Both the position numbers and the translations under genes were made by a program. A stretch of 64,000 nucleotides of DNA from Orientallactaga sibirica (Eukaryota; Chordata; Mammalia; Rodentia; Dipodidae): positions 24,049,001 to 24,113,000 of the forward strand of contig JAEOAD010000029.1 of assembly GCA_036365145.1 (NCBI GenBank), written 5' to 3'. Positions 33,078 through 44,154 of the stretch are shown here, piece by piece (position 1 is the stretch's first letter; each line of letters opens with the position of its first letter). A model generated the notes under the pieces. That model was not told the origin of the DNA, searched no databases, and worked only from the letters and a program-made list of their open reading frames with translations.

Positions 33078-33260
33078 GTGGTAGTTTGAAGGAACAACCT
33101 CCAATAGGTTCAGTAGTTTTATTCAAGCACTAAGTAATTAGGTCTCTCCAAATCTCTGGATATAGGAGGTGTCACTGTGGGCATCTACCTGGGGTCCAGC
33201 CCTAAGGTGTTAATGGAACTGGAGCTAAATGTCCAATTATATTATTATGATGAATGTTTT
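33078..33260 (+). mobile_element. MaLR-like LTR fragment
   Basis: It starts 'tgtggtagtttgaagg' and includes 'ggtgtcactgtgggcatctacc', 'ggtccagccctaaggtgttaatgg' and 'ggagctaaatgtcc', paralleling the start of the LTRs at 36,081 and 38,086. The 3' half is not recognisable. Confidence 0.5.
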
Positions 33261-33571
33261 TGTAGATTAATTCAAAATTGCAATTATAGTTCCCACCTGC
33301 AAGTGACCAATATTGTGTATGTAGATGGTTTTTTTTTTTTTTTTTTTGCTTGTTTTATTTCATCTAGTGCTAGCCAAGTTACAAACATCAAAGAGTTAAC
33401 TCAAACTCATTTAAAATGGAAAAATGGGTAAAATCTATTTTTTAAAAAGGGCTTGATGTGGTCTTTCTTCACCTATAATATGAATTTTGTACTGCATAAA
33501 ACTTTCAAATGAAAATCTTAAAGTATATTCATATGAACAGTTGACTTTCTCTCTTATAAAATTTGTTTGTA

Positions 33572-33675
33572 GCGCTTGCTTTGTCAGCACATACACTAAC
33601 ATTGAAACGATACAGAGAAGATTAACATGGCTCCTGAGAAAAGATAAATTTGTGTGTGAAATAAAAGATTTCTTT
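33572..33675 (+). pseudogene. U6 snRNA pseudogene
   Basis: About 100 bp resemble the spliceosomal U6 RNA from its 5' stem-loop ('gcgcttgctttgtcagcacata') through 'gaaacgatacagagaagatta'. The ACAGAGA element that pairs with 5' splice sites is intact (near 33,609). The following AGC catalytic triad is changed to AAC, and the 3' half has a deletion and substitutions before a T-rich end. The host U6 gene is Pol III transcribed from an upstream promoter; none is evident here. It is most likely a retrotransposed pseudogene. Confidence 0.88.
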
Positions 33676-33807
33676 AAAATTATCAGTATCCCCTTTGGCC
33701 ATCATAGGCATTCCAGCTCCTTCCATCCATAATTGTGATTACTGGTCAAGCAACCTGATCACTTGTTATCATCCAGCTAGGAAGCCACAGTTTGTCTCTT
33801 TCAAACT

Positions 33808-33844
<37 letters not shown>

Positions 33845-34340
33845 AACAGAGAGTAGAGTCTCTATGTGTCCTTCCATGTTTCAAGTGCAGCCTCTTCTAG
33901 TTCCAAACTGAGACACATGGAGTAGTGCCTCTGCTTCACTCAACTTTCACTCTGCTCTCACTGTCTATACAAATCTTTCTTCTTAGAAGGGATTGCTTAG
34001 AAATTCCCAGTACTCATTTTCTTCTTTCAAAAGTGAAGTCTATGAATCCCAAAGCAAGCATAGCAATTAACATACCCAGATGTAGGCTTTGATGATATTC
34101 TTAAACTCTAGAATCTTTCCCCTAAAATCTTTTTTTTTTTTTTTTTTTCTAATATGACTGAAATTTGTAATGAAAATACACAGGAAAGGGAAATTTTAGG
34201 AACCTCCATGCAACCACTCAGGTTAGGTGGGTCTATAAAATACTCCTGAAAGTCCGGGACTTCTAATATTGATCTGTTTAAGGAGAAAGCAAGGTCAGAA
34301 GGACTACAGTTAATTTAGACTTGGTTGGGATGATATAGGA
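33676..34340. other. Unassigned sequence with A30 and T runs
   Basis: No gene recognised. A run of about 30 A lies at 33,813-33,842 and a T run near 34,130-34,148. Confidence 0.5.
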
Positions 34341-34412
34341 GGTGTGTCAGTTTCTGTCTCAGTGCTGGGACAAAATACCTAACCAGAAGCATCTTAAAGA
34401 AGGAAAAGTTTG

Positions 34413-34698
34413 AGCTGGAGAGATGGCTTAGCAGTTAAGGTGCTTGCCTCCTAAGCCTAAGAACGCTGGTTCCAATCTCCAGTGGTTCCAATCTCCAAGT
34501 CCCATGTTTAGCCATATGCAAAGTGATGCAAGGGCGCAATGCCACACTTGACCACAAGGGGGCACACACATCTGGATTTCATTCTCAGCAGCTGAGACAC
34601 TGCTGGCGCGCCCATCTCTATCTGTCTTTCTCTCCCTCTCTCTCTGTCTCTCTCTGTGTCTGTCTCCAAAAACAAAAAAAAAAAAAAAAAAAAAAAAA
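34413..34698 (+). repeat. tRNA-like SINE, CTCF-motif subfamily
   Basis: The head 'gagctggagagatggctta' is followed by a duplicated 'ggttccaatctcca' box, then 'cttgaccacaagggggcac', a pyrimidine tract and a long A tail. TSDs are AGGAAAAGTTT (34,401-34,411) and AGGAAAGGTTT (34,698-34,708). The same subfamily copy lies at 62,276-62,560. Confidence 0.9.
34547..34559 (+). promoter_or_regulatory. CTCF-like motif in SINE
   Basis: CCACAAGGGGGCA matches the core of the CTCF consensus (CCACNAGGGGGC). Binding is not shown by sequence alone. Confidence 0.5.
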
Positions 34699-34989
34699 GG
34701 AAAGGTTTTATTTTCCAATTAAAGATTCAATGAGGAGTCTATTTTGGTAGGGAAGGCATGGCAGAAGCAGACAGCTGTCATGACAGCATCACATCAATCA
34801 TCAGGGATGAAGTCAAGCTGGATGAAGATACCAAATTGGGGTGGAATGTAACTCCTCAAGACCAGCCAACACTTACTCACTTTCCCAGCCAAGATTCCAT
34901 CTCCTAAATGTTCCACAACCTTTCCTATCAAAGTCACCAACTGATGGACATTGTATGTTAAAACCATCACAGGAGGTAATAAAAAATCC

Positions 34990-35651
34990 AAAGGTAAAGA
35001 AAGCTTTTTATCAAATGTAGAGACTGAATTAAATCTAGGAGTTTGTTTTCTGTGTGCATTTTTATGTATGTTTATCTACTATGTGAACTGTATATTATGT
35101 TTAGATGGTTCCAAACTGACTTAACAAAATAAATGAGTGCTCATAAATTAAAAACCAAATGCTTTTAAATAATTTGAAACAAAAATAGGTTAAATAAACA
35201 TTTTATTGTTCTAAAACAAGCACATAGTTTTCTAATCAACCAAATTTTCATTCATTATTCACACATTAGTATTGTTCTAATAAAAGCTCATGGTTTTCTG
35301 GTTAACAAAATCCCCATGTATTACCCTCACATTAGTTTTAGAGTGCCTCTTTTGGTTAAGACTACCTAACATTCATGTGTTGTGACAAGAATATAATTTA
35401 AGATTAAGGCTTGCTTCAGTCCATTGTTGTGAGGAAAGTGAGACATGCTTTATAAAGGAATTTATAGAACATAAGTATTTGTTGTGAGGGGAAAAGGGTG
35501 AACAAAATTAAGTGTTTGGATTGTGAAAATGATAAAAAGTGTTCACAAAAGAAATGCTTCTTATAGAAGAGCAATGTGTGATCAAGTCAATTAAAAATCA
35601 TTCATTGGCTTTTCTATAAGTCGAGCTTGGATATCAAAACTATATTTGTAG

Positions 35652-35682
<31 letters not shown>

Positions 35683-36075
35683 AATCCCTCATTTTAAAAT
35701 GACAGAATTTTCTTGAGACATTGATCCATTCTAATTGAAAATACTGAGAGGTTTTCTTTTACTTTTCAGGTAACTGTTTTAGAAAGCAAAGATTATACTT
35801 CTTGTAGTTTATGCTATCTAAACTTCTTTTGGTTGTGTTGTCATCTTCATTTTTGAATAATTATAATAATTTGATATGTTTGTGAAAACCTGAATTGGTT
35901 CTTTTTGCTGTACCAGTAACTCTAAAGTTTCTAGAGAGATTCATAGAAGACGAAGTCTAACACAATTGGGTTTTTGTTTCTATGAATGTATAATTTGTGT
36001 CTCCAAACACTGTATAAACTGAATATAAATCTGTTATGTCTTTATCCATGTTATCAGCAGTACATTTAATTCTCA
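34990..36075. other. Unassigned sequence
   Basis: AT-rich, with no gene. A poly-A run of about 26 lies at 35,653-35,678. Confidence 0.5.
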
Positions 36076-36080
36076 GTCAT
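36076..36080. repeat. TSD GTCAT, left copy
   Basis: A 5-bp direct repeat flanking the MaLR element; the other copy is at 38,480-38,484. Five bp is typical of ERV3/MaLR elements. Confidence 0.8.
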
Positions 36081-36442
36081 TGTGGTAGTTTGAATATATG
36101 TCCCCCAATATATTCAGTGTTTTATTAGTTAATTTTGCATCTTCAATCACCTTGCTAGAGGCAATGTTGGGGCTGGTCTTAAGGTGTTAATGGTGTGGGT
36201 TTGAGAATCCATTTAAAGATATGCAAATGTGCCTAGCAGGAGTTCCTGAAGTGTGCTGTGTGACCTTTTGGCTGTAGTTTTGCTCTGTGTGCTGTGGTGG
36301 CTGGTTGGCTTTTGCTCTCTCTGCTTGGACCTGAAGAGCAGGCCAGTTATGGAACTTCCCTGGATCTGTAAGCTTCAATAAATAATATCTCTTTCCTCCA
36401 TAAGAAGTTCATCTCAGCGGTAACCTGAAGCTGTCTGCTACA
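36081..36442 (+). mobile_element. MaLR 5' LTR (362 bp)
   Basis: Nearly identical in order to the 3' LTR but shorter. It lacks bases around 'gtcactggg' and part of 'gcttcttctgctgtt' and 'ctgtgcctggtctg'. AATAAA occurs near 36,378. The differences suggest deletions after insertion or template slippage. Confidence 0.88.
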
Positions 36443-37442
36443 GTAAAGTGGTACCGAGAAGTGTGGGGTGAGATAACCTGACCGTGTGGATATTCGTCTT
36501 TTTGATAGGAATGGGCATGGACTTGGTGCTTGCAACTGAAGATGCCTTCTGGAGTGTAAGCCAAGTTTTATGGACTATTCTGATGAGAAGAACTTCGAGG
36601 CTTGGCTTTGAGCTTTCTAAGGGGAAGGAAAGACTGCAGAAGACTTTGTTGAACTGGGCTACTGGCATAAGGGATGGCTACATTCCACTATCCAGGCCAA
36701 GAAAATTTGATCAAGGTTAAATTTGTAATGGACTGATATGTGGCTAAAGATATCGGACTGAGATTTTTTAGTTGGAAAACCTGAAGCAAGTTAAAGTGGA
36801 GTCATTGATTTAGCTGCTATTGTCAAACACATTAGCAATCTTAAGGAAGGTGGAAGGAAGGTGGCCTGACTTGATTTACATTAAAACAATGGAGAGGATG
36901 CCTGAGGAAAGACTGTTAAAATGCAAATTCTTGGAAAGAGCTGACTGGAGAAGGAACCTGCTTTTTCAAGGCTATGATTTATTTTGTCCCTGGATTAAGA
37001 ATATGGCTGTGTCCTGCACACCTGGTATTAGTTTTGAAATATGAAAAATGCATGGAGTGGTCATGAATTGCACATGGTTCCAGGAGCCGCTGCTAAGATG
37101 TGGCATGAGGCAGGGCATGAAGACCCTCAGGAATAGGCTGGAAGAGCCTTTTGGAAGATGGACCGTGGTTTGCATGGAGACCTGAAGATGTTTTGGATAT
37201 ACCAGGACTGTGCAAAAGGGCTACCATGGAGTGCAGTGTTGGCATGGGATGAAAGTTTTCCTGGCGACTCTGCCCAGCTGGAGGGGCAGAATTGAAAACC
37301 TGGAGACTTTCTCTGGTTATATTGAACTTGAACTGCAGAAGTTTGATGACTGTTAATGGTGGTTGAGTTTGCATTGTTTTAGTTTCTCCTTGCTATGCCT
37401 TATACCAGTTAAAAAAATGTTTTACTCTGTGCCTTTACATGT

Positions 37443-37560
37443 TGAAACTGTGAAGAGCAGGCCACTTCTTCTGCCATTATGGAACTTCCCCTGATCTGTA
37501 AGCTTCAATAAATAATATCCCTTCTCCATAACTGTGCCTGGTCTGAAGTTCATCAATTGA
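37443..37560 (+). repeat. Internal MaLR LTR 3'-end fragment
   Basis: Carries 'gaagagcaggccacttcttctgcc', 'ggaacttcccctgatctgtaagcttcaataaata' and 'actgtgcctggtctgaagttcatc', the end of the element's own LTR, lying in the middle of its interior. Confidence 0.8.
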
Positions 37561-38085
37561 AATTTTCTGGAGCTCATGGACAAAAATTGATTGATTGTTT
37601 TTTCAAATTCTTGTAAGAGAAATTTTATATTAGTTTTAGAAATTTAATGAGGCAGGGCATCTCCAAGGAATAGGCTGGAAGAGCCCTGAAGATGGAAGTG
37701 CAAAAGGGCTACCATGGAGTGCAGTGTTGGCATGGGATGAAAGTTTTCCTGGCGACTCTGCCCAGCTGGAGGGGCAGAATTGAAAACCTGAGACTGTTAG
37801 TCTCTGGTTATATTGAACTTGAACTGCAGAAGTTTGATGACTGTTGATGGTGGTTGAGTTTGCATTGTTTTAGTTTCTCCTTGCTATGCCTTATACCAGT
37901 TAAAAATGTTTTACTCTGTGCCTTTACATGTTGAAAGTATTTAACTTGTTTGATTTTACAGGACTCACTATCTTAAGTTGATCAAGACTGTGAGAACCTT
38001 TGAAATTGACTGAGTACAATTTACAATGTGTGATAGTTATAAATCTATTGGGGGGGAGCTAAATATATTAAAGCCAGGGGCGGAA

Positions 38086-38479
38086 TGTGGTAGTTTGAAT
38101 ATATGTCCCCCAATATATTCAGTGTTTTATTAGTTATATTTTGCATCTTCAATCACCTTGCTAGAGGCAATGTCACTGGGGGCTGGTCTTAAGGTGTTAA
38201 TGGTGTGGGTTTGAGATTCCATTGTAAAGATATGCAAATGTGCCTAGCAGGAGTTCCTGAAGTGTGCTGTGTGACCTTTTGGCTGTAGTTTTGCTCTGTG
38301 TGCTGTGGTGGCTGGTTGGCTTTTGCTCTCTCTGCTTGGCCCTGTGAAGAGCAGGCCGCTTCTTCTGCTGTTATGGAACTTCCCCTGGATCTGTAAGCTT
38401 TAATAAATAATATCTCTTTCCTCCATAACTGTGCCTGGTCTGGAAGTTCATCTCAGCGAATCTGAAGCTATCTGCTACA
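38086..38479 (+). mobile_element. MaLR 3' LTR (394 bp)
   Basis: The longer of the two LTRs, with AATAAA near 38,405 and the terminal CTGCTACA directly before the right TSD GTCAT. Confidence 0.88.
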
Positions 38480-38689
38480 GTCATGAATGTCCATCAGCTC
38501 ATTATCAGTTGTCATGTGATAGGGAGAATGGAGAAGTGCTCCCAAATATAGTTTCCTGATGTTTAGTAAAAATTGATTGTGTGTGAGAGAGATGGGTATG
38601 TTTATCATATGTGTGCAAGTACACAGTCACATGTATAAGCATGTGGAGACCAGAGGACAACCTTGGATTGTGTTTCTCCTCAGAAATTT

Positions 38690-38925
38690 TATATACTTTT
38701 TATTTATTTTTGAAACAGAGTCTCTTTTTGACCTGGAGCTTATAATTTAGGCTAGACTGGTTGGATTGTAATCAACAGAGACCCCCCCTGTCTTTACTTC
38801 TCTAATGATAATAGGCATGTACCACCACATGTGAAATTTTTACCTGGGTCCTGGGAGGGTAAAACTCATACCTTCATGCTTGTAAGGCAAACACTTTACT
38901 GACTGAATTGTCCACTTTGCCCCAG
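38690..38925 (-). repeat. B4-like SINE, antisense
   Basis: The B1-like part 'tgaaacagagtctctttttgacctgg' and the ID-like part 'cctgggtcctgggagg...ttgtaaggcaaacactttactgactgaattgtcc' occur in complement order. Confidence 0.6.
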
Positions 38926-39147
38926 AAAGCTATGTTCCTAGGTTGTTCAAACTGTATTTAATTATCTCTTTTAGGTTTCATATTTTCTTGTAAACCTTTT
39001 GGCCCACTGCTTTGAAATGATACCCATCACATACAGAAAAGATAGAATTGAACTTAATAACAGAATACAGGAAAGATTGGTCTGAGAACAACTCCTTAAC
39101 CTCTTTCAGCACAAACATAATCAAAAGGGTTTTATTAATTTATCAGA

Positions 39148-39478
39148 AACTTCTTATTGCTGAAACAAAATATCTGAGCAGAATCAGCTTAAGAGGAAAA
39201 AGGCTTAATTCTTCTTACATTATTGAGGGTGTGGGTGGTTCATTGATATAGGAAAAGGCATGGCAGGCCAGAGTGAAGCCAGAGTCAGATTGGTAGTATG
39301 GAAATAGAGAAGAAGGAACAGCAAGTAGAGTTGGGCTACAAAACCCCAAAGATTCCCAACTCCTGTAACCCAATTAAAGGCTCCACTCTTCAAAGGTTTC
39401 ACAACCTTCCTGACAACAGAGGATCAAGTCTTCAAACACATGAGGTTATCAGAAGCATTTTCCCAAACCACCACAGTC
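39148..39478 (-). mobile_element. MaLR-like LTR, antisense (old)
   Basis: Same family as 34,342-34,980: 'ttgctgaaacaaaatatctgagcagaatc', 'aaggcatggcaggccagag', 'cccaattaaaggctcc' and 'aggtttcacaaccttcctg'. Non-coding. Confidence 0.5.
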
Positions 39479-39479
39479 A

Positions 39480-40155
39480 CTGACTCACAATCACCAAGTG
39501 CTTCTCTATGTATACAGCCAGAGCGGACCAACAACCAGGACATGACACTCTTAGCAACAATGGGTAGTCAGAACCTAACTACAGTGTGTGTTGTTGAGTG
39601 ATGCTGAAAACAGGGAGCATAAAAGAAAACCAGAGTAATAACAAAGTTGCCTGTGTAAATATTAACAAAGGGATACAGAAAGGTACTTATGAGTGAAGAG
39701 ATTTTAGGGTTTATTGTTCATAATGATTCCAAGAGTCAGAATGACCACTGAACACTTAAACATTTTCCCTGGCCTACATCATATTTACCATAGAGTTGTT
39801 TTTGATTGCCTATTTTCAAAGCAAGGGGAGAATGCACACTCACTTAACAGCTTGCTGCAGTTGCATGAACACTCCAGGAAAAGTTTAAAACCAAAAATAG
39901 AATAACCCCAAAATGTTATATGAAAAAGGATGACCTCTATGGTTTTATTTAGATACCTTCTGGGTTTGACTTTTCACACTGTCTTCTTTAACATTTGGCT
40001 CCATTTTAATGTAGTGTAAGCTTACTCTTTGAGTTCTGATTTGCTCACTAGAATGTTTTCCTGTTGTTTTATAGTATATTGTACAAAAATGCAAATAACA
40101 TTACTGAAGACTCCACATGATTAACTTGTGGAACACTGAGAAATTCAAGTTAGAA
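39480..40155. other. Unassigned sequence
   Basis: No gene or clear repeat. Confidence 0.5.
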
Positions 40156-40159
40156 CTGA

Positions 40160-41010
40160 ACTGAACCTCCTCCCCATTGCCCAGTGGTCACAGTGCTAGA
40201 AAATGCTATGTGGGCTGTAACGGTCATTGATCGACTTAACTAGCGGTGAAGTCTGCTAGCTTCACAACTGGCTGGGCATTATGAGCCAACTAATGCAATA
40301 GTGGCATATCTGTGATGAGGGAATCAAGAGCTCTTGGTCTGGTTTTAAGGTCCATTCCATGGGAGGGAAATCATGCCTGATACTGAACTCATAGTCAAAA
40401 GCCTATGATTGGGAAGGTTATAAAACAAGACCAAGGAGGAAGCTAATATTATTGCTTGATTAAATGGATGCATTATGGCCACCAAACTGTACTACTTATG
40501 TTTATGTCCAAATATAAATGCTACTCTTACTTATAGTTAGAGAAGTCTTTCTTTTCAGAGTTGGTTTTGACTTCTGGGGAGACTCAAAACTTGTCAAAAT
40601 GCTGAGAAGTGACAGCTGTGTGTTCAGACTTCATGAGATAGCTCTATTACACCTTCCAGTGGTTCAGGCACAATATCTGAAAAAGTGGAAGAAAGAATAT
40701 AAGAGCCAAAGAATGAGGAGGCATGTTTTAGAAAGCTGTATTCCATATACAATGAAGCCAGTACATTCTTGGCCTCACAGCAGCTATGGTCACATAGACA
40801 AGAACTATATCTTTTTTGAACCCATCAACAGGTTGTCATTGCTAATGGGTGAGATGGAAAAAGCAACATGATAAGAGGGTATAGTGGTTAAGAAGAAGGG
40901 GTTCAGTAGCTGGCATGGAGGAGGAGGGATGAAGGGGAGAGGTATAGGTGGTTATGTAAAGATTTTCATATAGTTTGGTTTTGGAGAAATAGTAAATAAA
41001 TGTAATCAAT
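40160..41010 (+). mobile_element. Old L1 3' UTR (family B), sense
   Basis: Diverged but collinear with 27,850-28,440 and the complement of 11,848-12,915: 'caatagtggcatatctgt', 'ccatgggaggg', 'ttagagaagtctttcttttcag' and 'acaccttccag', ending 'ggagaaatagtaaataaatg'. The 117-codon frame at 40,518-40,871 falls in this UTR and is not a gene. Confidence 0.6.
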
Positions 41011-41092
41011 GAGACATATGATCATGATCTATATTGAGGCACTCGTGGATTGACATTTTTCTGCATAATAACCTAGCTTTAAAAGGTTATGA

Positions 41093-41308
41093 ATGGGCCT
41101 GTAAAGATCAGTTAAGGCCTTTGTCTGCAAAGCCTAAGGACCCAGCTTTGATTCCCCAGCACCGATGTAAGCCAGATGTACAAAGGGGTGCATGCATCTG
41201 AAGTTCATGGCTGGATGCCCTAATGTGCCCATTCTCTCTCTATCTGCCCCTCTCTCGCACTTTCTCTGTCAAAATGGATAAATAAAATAAAAATAAAAGT
41301 TTGTGGAG
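41093..41308 (+). repeat. tRNA-like SINE
   Basis: Diverged head; clear 'tctgcaaagcctaaggacccagctttgattcccca', 'gtgcatgcatctgaagttca', a CT tract and an AAAT tail. Confidence 0.85.
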
Positions 41309-41520
41309 GGAACATTGTCAGTGCCCTACTCTTTGGCTTCTAGATAGAACCTTCACTGTTAAGTGAATTACACATATTATTGTTGCCAAGAATGGTCTTC
41401 TATTATTAGTTCACCACCTACAAAGTAAGTTACTATTTAATTATCTAATCCAGAACTGTTCTCCACTTTAACAGTCAATAAACAGATTACTCACTGACCA
41501 CAGTTTTTAAGAATGAAGAA

Positions 41521-41880
41521 TAGAGACTAGGGAGATAGTTTGCTGCATAATGTTCCTGCTTTGCAAGCATGGGGATTTGGACCTGATGTCCAATGTCATA
41601 TATGTTTGATAACAAGAACTTGTATTCCAACACTGGGTGGTAGGAGAAAGTAGGATCACTAGAACTCAGTGATCAGCCAATCTAGCCTAATTGGTGATCT
41701 CTAAGACATTGAGAAAGGTCTTAAATGAGGTAGATCACATTTCTGAGTAACAACAACCAGTGTTGTTCTCTGGCCTCCATAGGCACAGCCCACCCTATGC
41801 ATGTGCACACCCATTCATTCTCTCTCTGTGTCACTCACGCACATAAATGAATGAATGAATGAATGAATAAATAATATCAT
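41521..41880 (+). repeat. B4-like SINE with (GAAT)n tail
   Basis: An ID-like head 'agactagggagatagtttgctgcataatgttcctgctttgcaagcatg' with a B1-like middle 'acactgggtggtaggag', then an AATG/GAAT tetramer run at 41,847-41,872. Confidence 0.75.
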
Positions 41881-41884
41881 GTGC

Positions 41885-43185
41885 CCACACACATATAAAC
41901 TCATGTGTTCACATGCATGTATACAACATATACATAATTAATATTGGTTAGATACCTGTGCATGAACCACCTGCTTACAGCCAACTTCAGTCACTTTTCC
42001 CCACACCTCAGATATGGAAATTTTAGCCTCCGTTCTCTTGTCTTCTCAAATTTGGCTCCATAATGAATAAATACTTTTCCTTTTGTAGAATGGGTTCTTT
42101 CATTGATTGGCATACTGGGTGGGTGTAGGGGCAACATATACCTTGTTTGGTAACAGAAAGAGCCGTAGATCTCAACCTAGATCTTCATTAACAAATATGC
42201 AATCAAAGCCCTTGGGTGCAAAGACCATTGACTGAGGCCTGGAATTTACCCTGTAAATACAATAGGCAGAGCTGAAAATGCTCTCTCCACACCTAGTAGG
42301 GCTGGACTAAAGATCTGTCACCAGTGACATATCTCTTTCCCAGCTGGGCTCTGTCCACAGGAGACTCGAGATTCTTAATACAAAATGCCTGAGTCTATAG
42401 CAGCAAATACCTCCCTCTAAATTGTAAATTAAATTAAATTAAACCCCTTTCCTTCCATAAGCCACTTATGTTTGGGTATCTTGTCCTCACATTGAGTACG
42501 TAATTGATACAACTGTCACCTTGATTTTTGAGTCCCTGAGGCAGGTGTCCTCATAGTCTGCCTAATAGTACAGGGAGTAAATTGGGATAGAAAATGAGAT
42601 CTATGCTTCCCTGCAACTGAGCCATGTGGGGAAGAGGGATTTAGCATGGAAGGCCATGGCATCCTTGTTTTGTATTCTACCATAGTAAAGATTTGGTCAA
42701 AGTAGTTTACGTGTTTCAAAATAGAAATTTCTTAATATTTCTCCACTACATGAAGATTCAGATGGTTCCCTTGAGAATGCAGCATCCTTTCAACATCTTA
42801 AATAATTTTCTCCACTTATTCATGTCCCTCCATTGACAAGCCTCTTATTCATTTAGAATACCATGCTCTTCTCAGTCCCATCCTTTTCTAATACTTTTAT
42901 CTACCATTGCTTCTTGTCAGATGACCCACAGCCTGTGGGGTTTCTGCTTTTCTGTTTCTCTGTACATTTGCTTGCTGATGTTTTGTTCAGTGGATTCTTT
43001 CTATGAGTCATACACAATTCCCAAAGACATAATTTCCCTCTTAGAAGTCCAGTGAATGGCAAATTAAAGTACCTGGAAGGGTTAGTGTTTTATTTGTCAT
43101 TTTAACCCAAAAGCCTGAAAAGGATATGAAATTATGAAACATAAAAAAAGTCTTTCTTTTTAACTTTCTAAAAATGTTTTAATGT
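41885..43185. other. Mostly unassigned; possible LTR end near 42,065
   Basis: No gene. Around 42,060-42,165 the arrangement 'aataaatacttttccttttg...ggtaaca' resembles the polyadenylation/R-U5 end of an LTR, with low confidence. A (TTAAA)n patch lies near 42,427-42,445. Confidence 0.35.
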
Positions 43186-43189
43186 TTTA

Positions 43190-43336
43190 CTTATTTATCT
43201 GCAAGGAGAGAAAGAAGGAAAAAAAGAGAGCAAATGAGAGTGAGGGAAAGGGTATGTGGGAACTGGGGAATAGAACTGAGGCTGCCTGGCTTTGCAAACA
43301 AGTGCCATGAACAACTGAACTTTTTCTTCAGCCTTT
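43190..43336 (-). repeat. tRNA-like SINE fragment, antisense
   Basis: A purine tract followed by 'ggctttgcaaacaagtgcc' and the diverged head complement. Old copy. Confidence 0.55.
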
Positions 43337-43337
43337 T

Positions 43338-44150
43338 TTATTGATAATTTTCATACATATTTATAATGTATTTTGATCATAATTCCTTCACATAACTTTC
43401 TTTTGTCCCCATCTCCTTTCTACTGATGAACCTGTTTTCCTTTCCAGCTAGATACTTTTCTGTCATTATGCCATTGTCTTTTGTGCCCTCCTCAATCATC
43501 CATAAAGATATGCTGATGGGCTATTCCCACAATGCAAGACCCACAATCCCTGAGGGGGGAGGGCAGGGAGAAGGCAAACGGTACCATCATGGCTCTATGA
43601 AATATATAGAAAACTAATAAAAATATGAAAAATAAAAAAGATATGCTAATGGGCCCAAAATCATGCAGGTCTTGTGGAAGTAAAGTCGAGTGCAGTGAGT
43701 TTATGAATGCAAATATTGCTTCATGTCTAGAAGACAGTATTCCAAATCACTCCTTACATCCTTTCAGTCATCTCTTCTGCAGTGGTCCCCAAGCCTCAGA
43801 GGGGGTGACAGAAATATTACATGTTTTGCTGAACAATCAGCTGTCACTTCTCATCACAGTGATAGGTTTTGAATCTCCCCAGCAGGCACTGTCATCTCCA
43901 AAAGCAAAAACTTCTCTAACAAAAAGTGAGAGGAACATTAATGCATGGGCATAAACATAAAAATTAAGAAGGTGATTTTGTGTGCATAATATATCTATGC
44001 AACTAAGGAATAGTAGAAGCTTCTCTGTAGGTCTTATGACCTTCACTGCCATAGTCTTTTGACTGGGTTTTCAATCCCAGGCATGGTGCATTCCTGGTAG
44101 CAGGTTTTATCACCTTCAGGTGACCAGAGCTGGTAGGGTGTCAGGTACAG
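43338..44150 (-). mobile_element. L1 3' UTR (family B), antisense, with nested L1 tail
   Basis: Parallels the complement of 40,500-40,900: 'gtgacagaaatattacatg', 'tgtcacttctcatcacag' and 'aacttctctaacaaaaagtgag'. Interrupted at 43,522-43,636 by a short L1 tail. Non-coding. Confidence 0.6.
43522..43636 (+). mobile_element. Very short L1 3'-tail insertion with TSD
   Basis: About 115 bp matching the end of the family A L1 3' UTR ('caatgcaagacccacaat' and an A-rich end). Flanked by AAAGATATGCTGATGGGC (43,504-43,521) and AAAGATATGCTAATGGGC (43,637-43,654), one mismatch in 18. Confidence 0.85.
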
Positions 44151-44154
44151 TAGT

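Larger units (their letters stand above)
34342..34980 (-). mobile_element. MaLR-like LTR, antisense, split by a SINE
   Basis: The left arm (34,342-34,411, 'ctcagtgctgggacaaaatacctaaccagaagc') and the right arm (34,699-34,980, 'gggaaggcatggcagaagcagacagctg') match the complement of the 'gtgatggttaat' LTR family. The SINE at 34,413-34,698 separates them. Confidence 0.5.
36081..38479 (+). mobile_element. Complete MaLR-type LTR retrotransposon with rearranged interior
   Basis: It has two LTRs (36,081-36,442 and 38,086-38,479), both opening TGTGGTAGTTTGAATATATG and ending CTGCTACA, flanked by GTCAT. A MaLR-like priming site 'tggtaccgagaagtgtgg' starts at 36,449, and a purine-rich stretch precedes the 3' LTR. 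The interior has no gag, pol or env coding capacity, as expected of a non-autonomous MaLR. Interior sequence 37,104-37,442 recurs at 37,649-37,939, separated by an LTR 3'-end fragment (37,443-37,560). Confidence 0.88.

Noticed and set aside
40518..40871. 117-codon frame
   Set aside because: Falls within an L1 3' UTR copy and is not shared as a frame by the sister copies.
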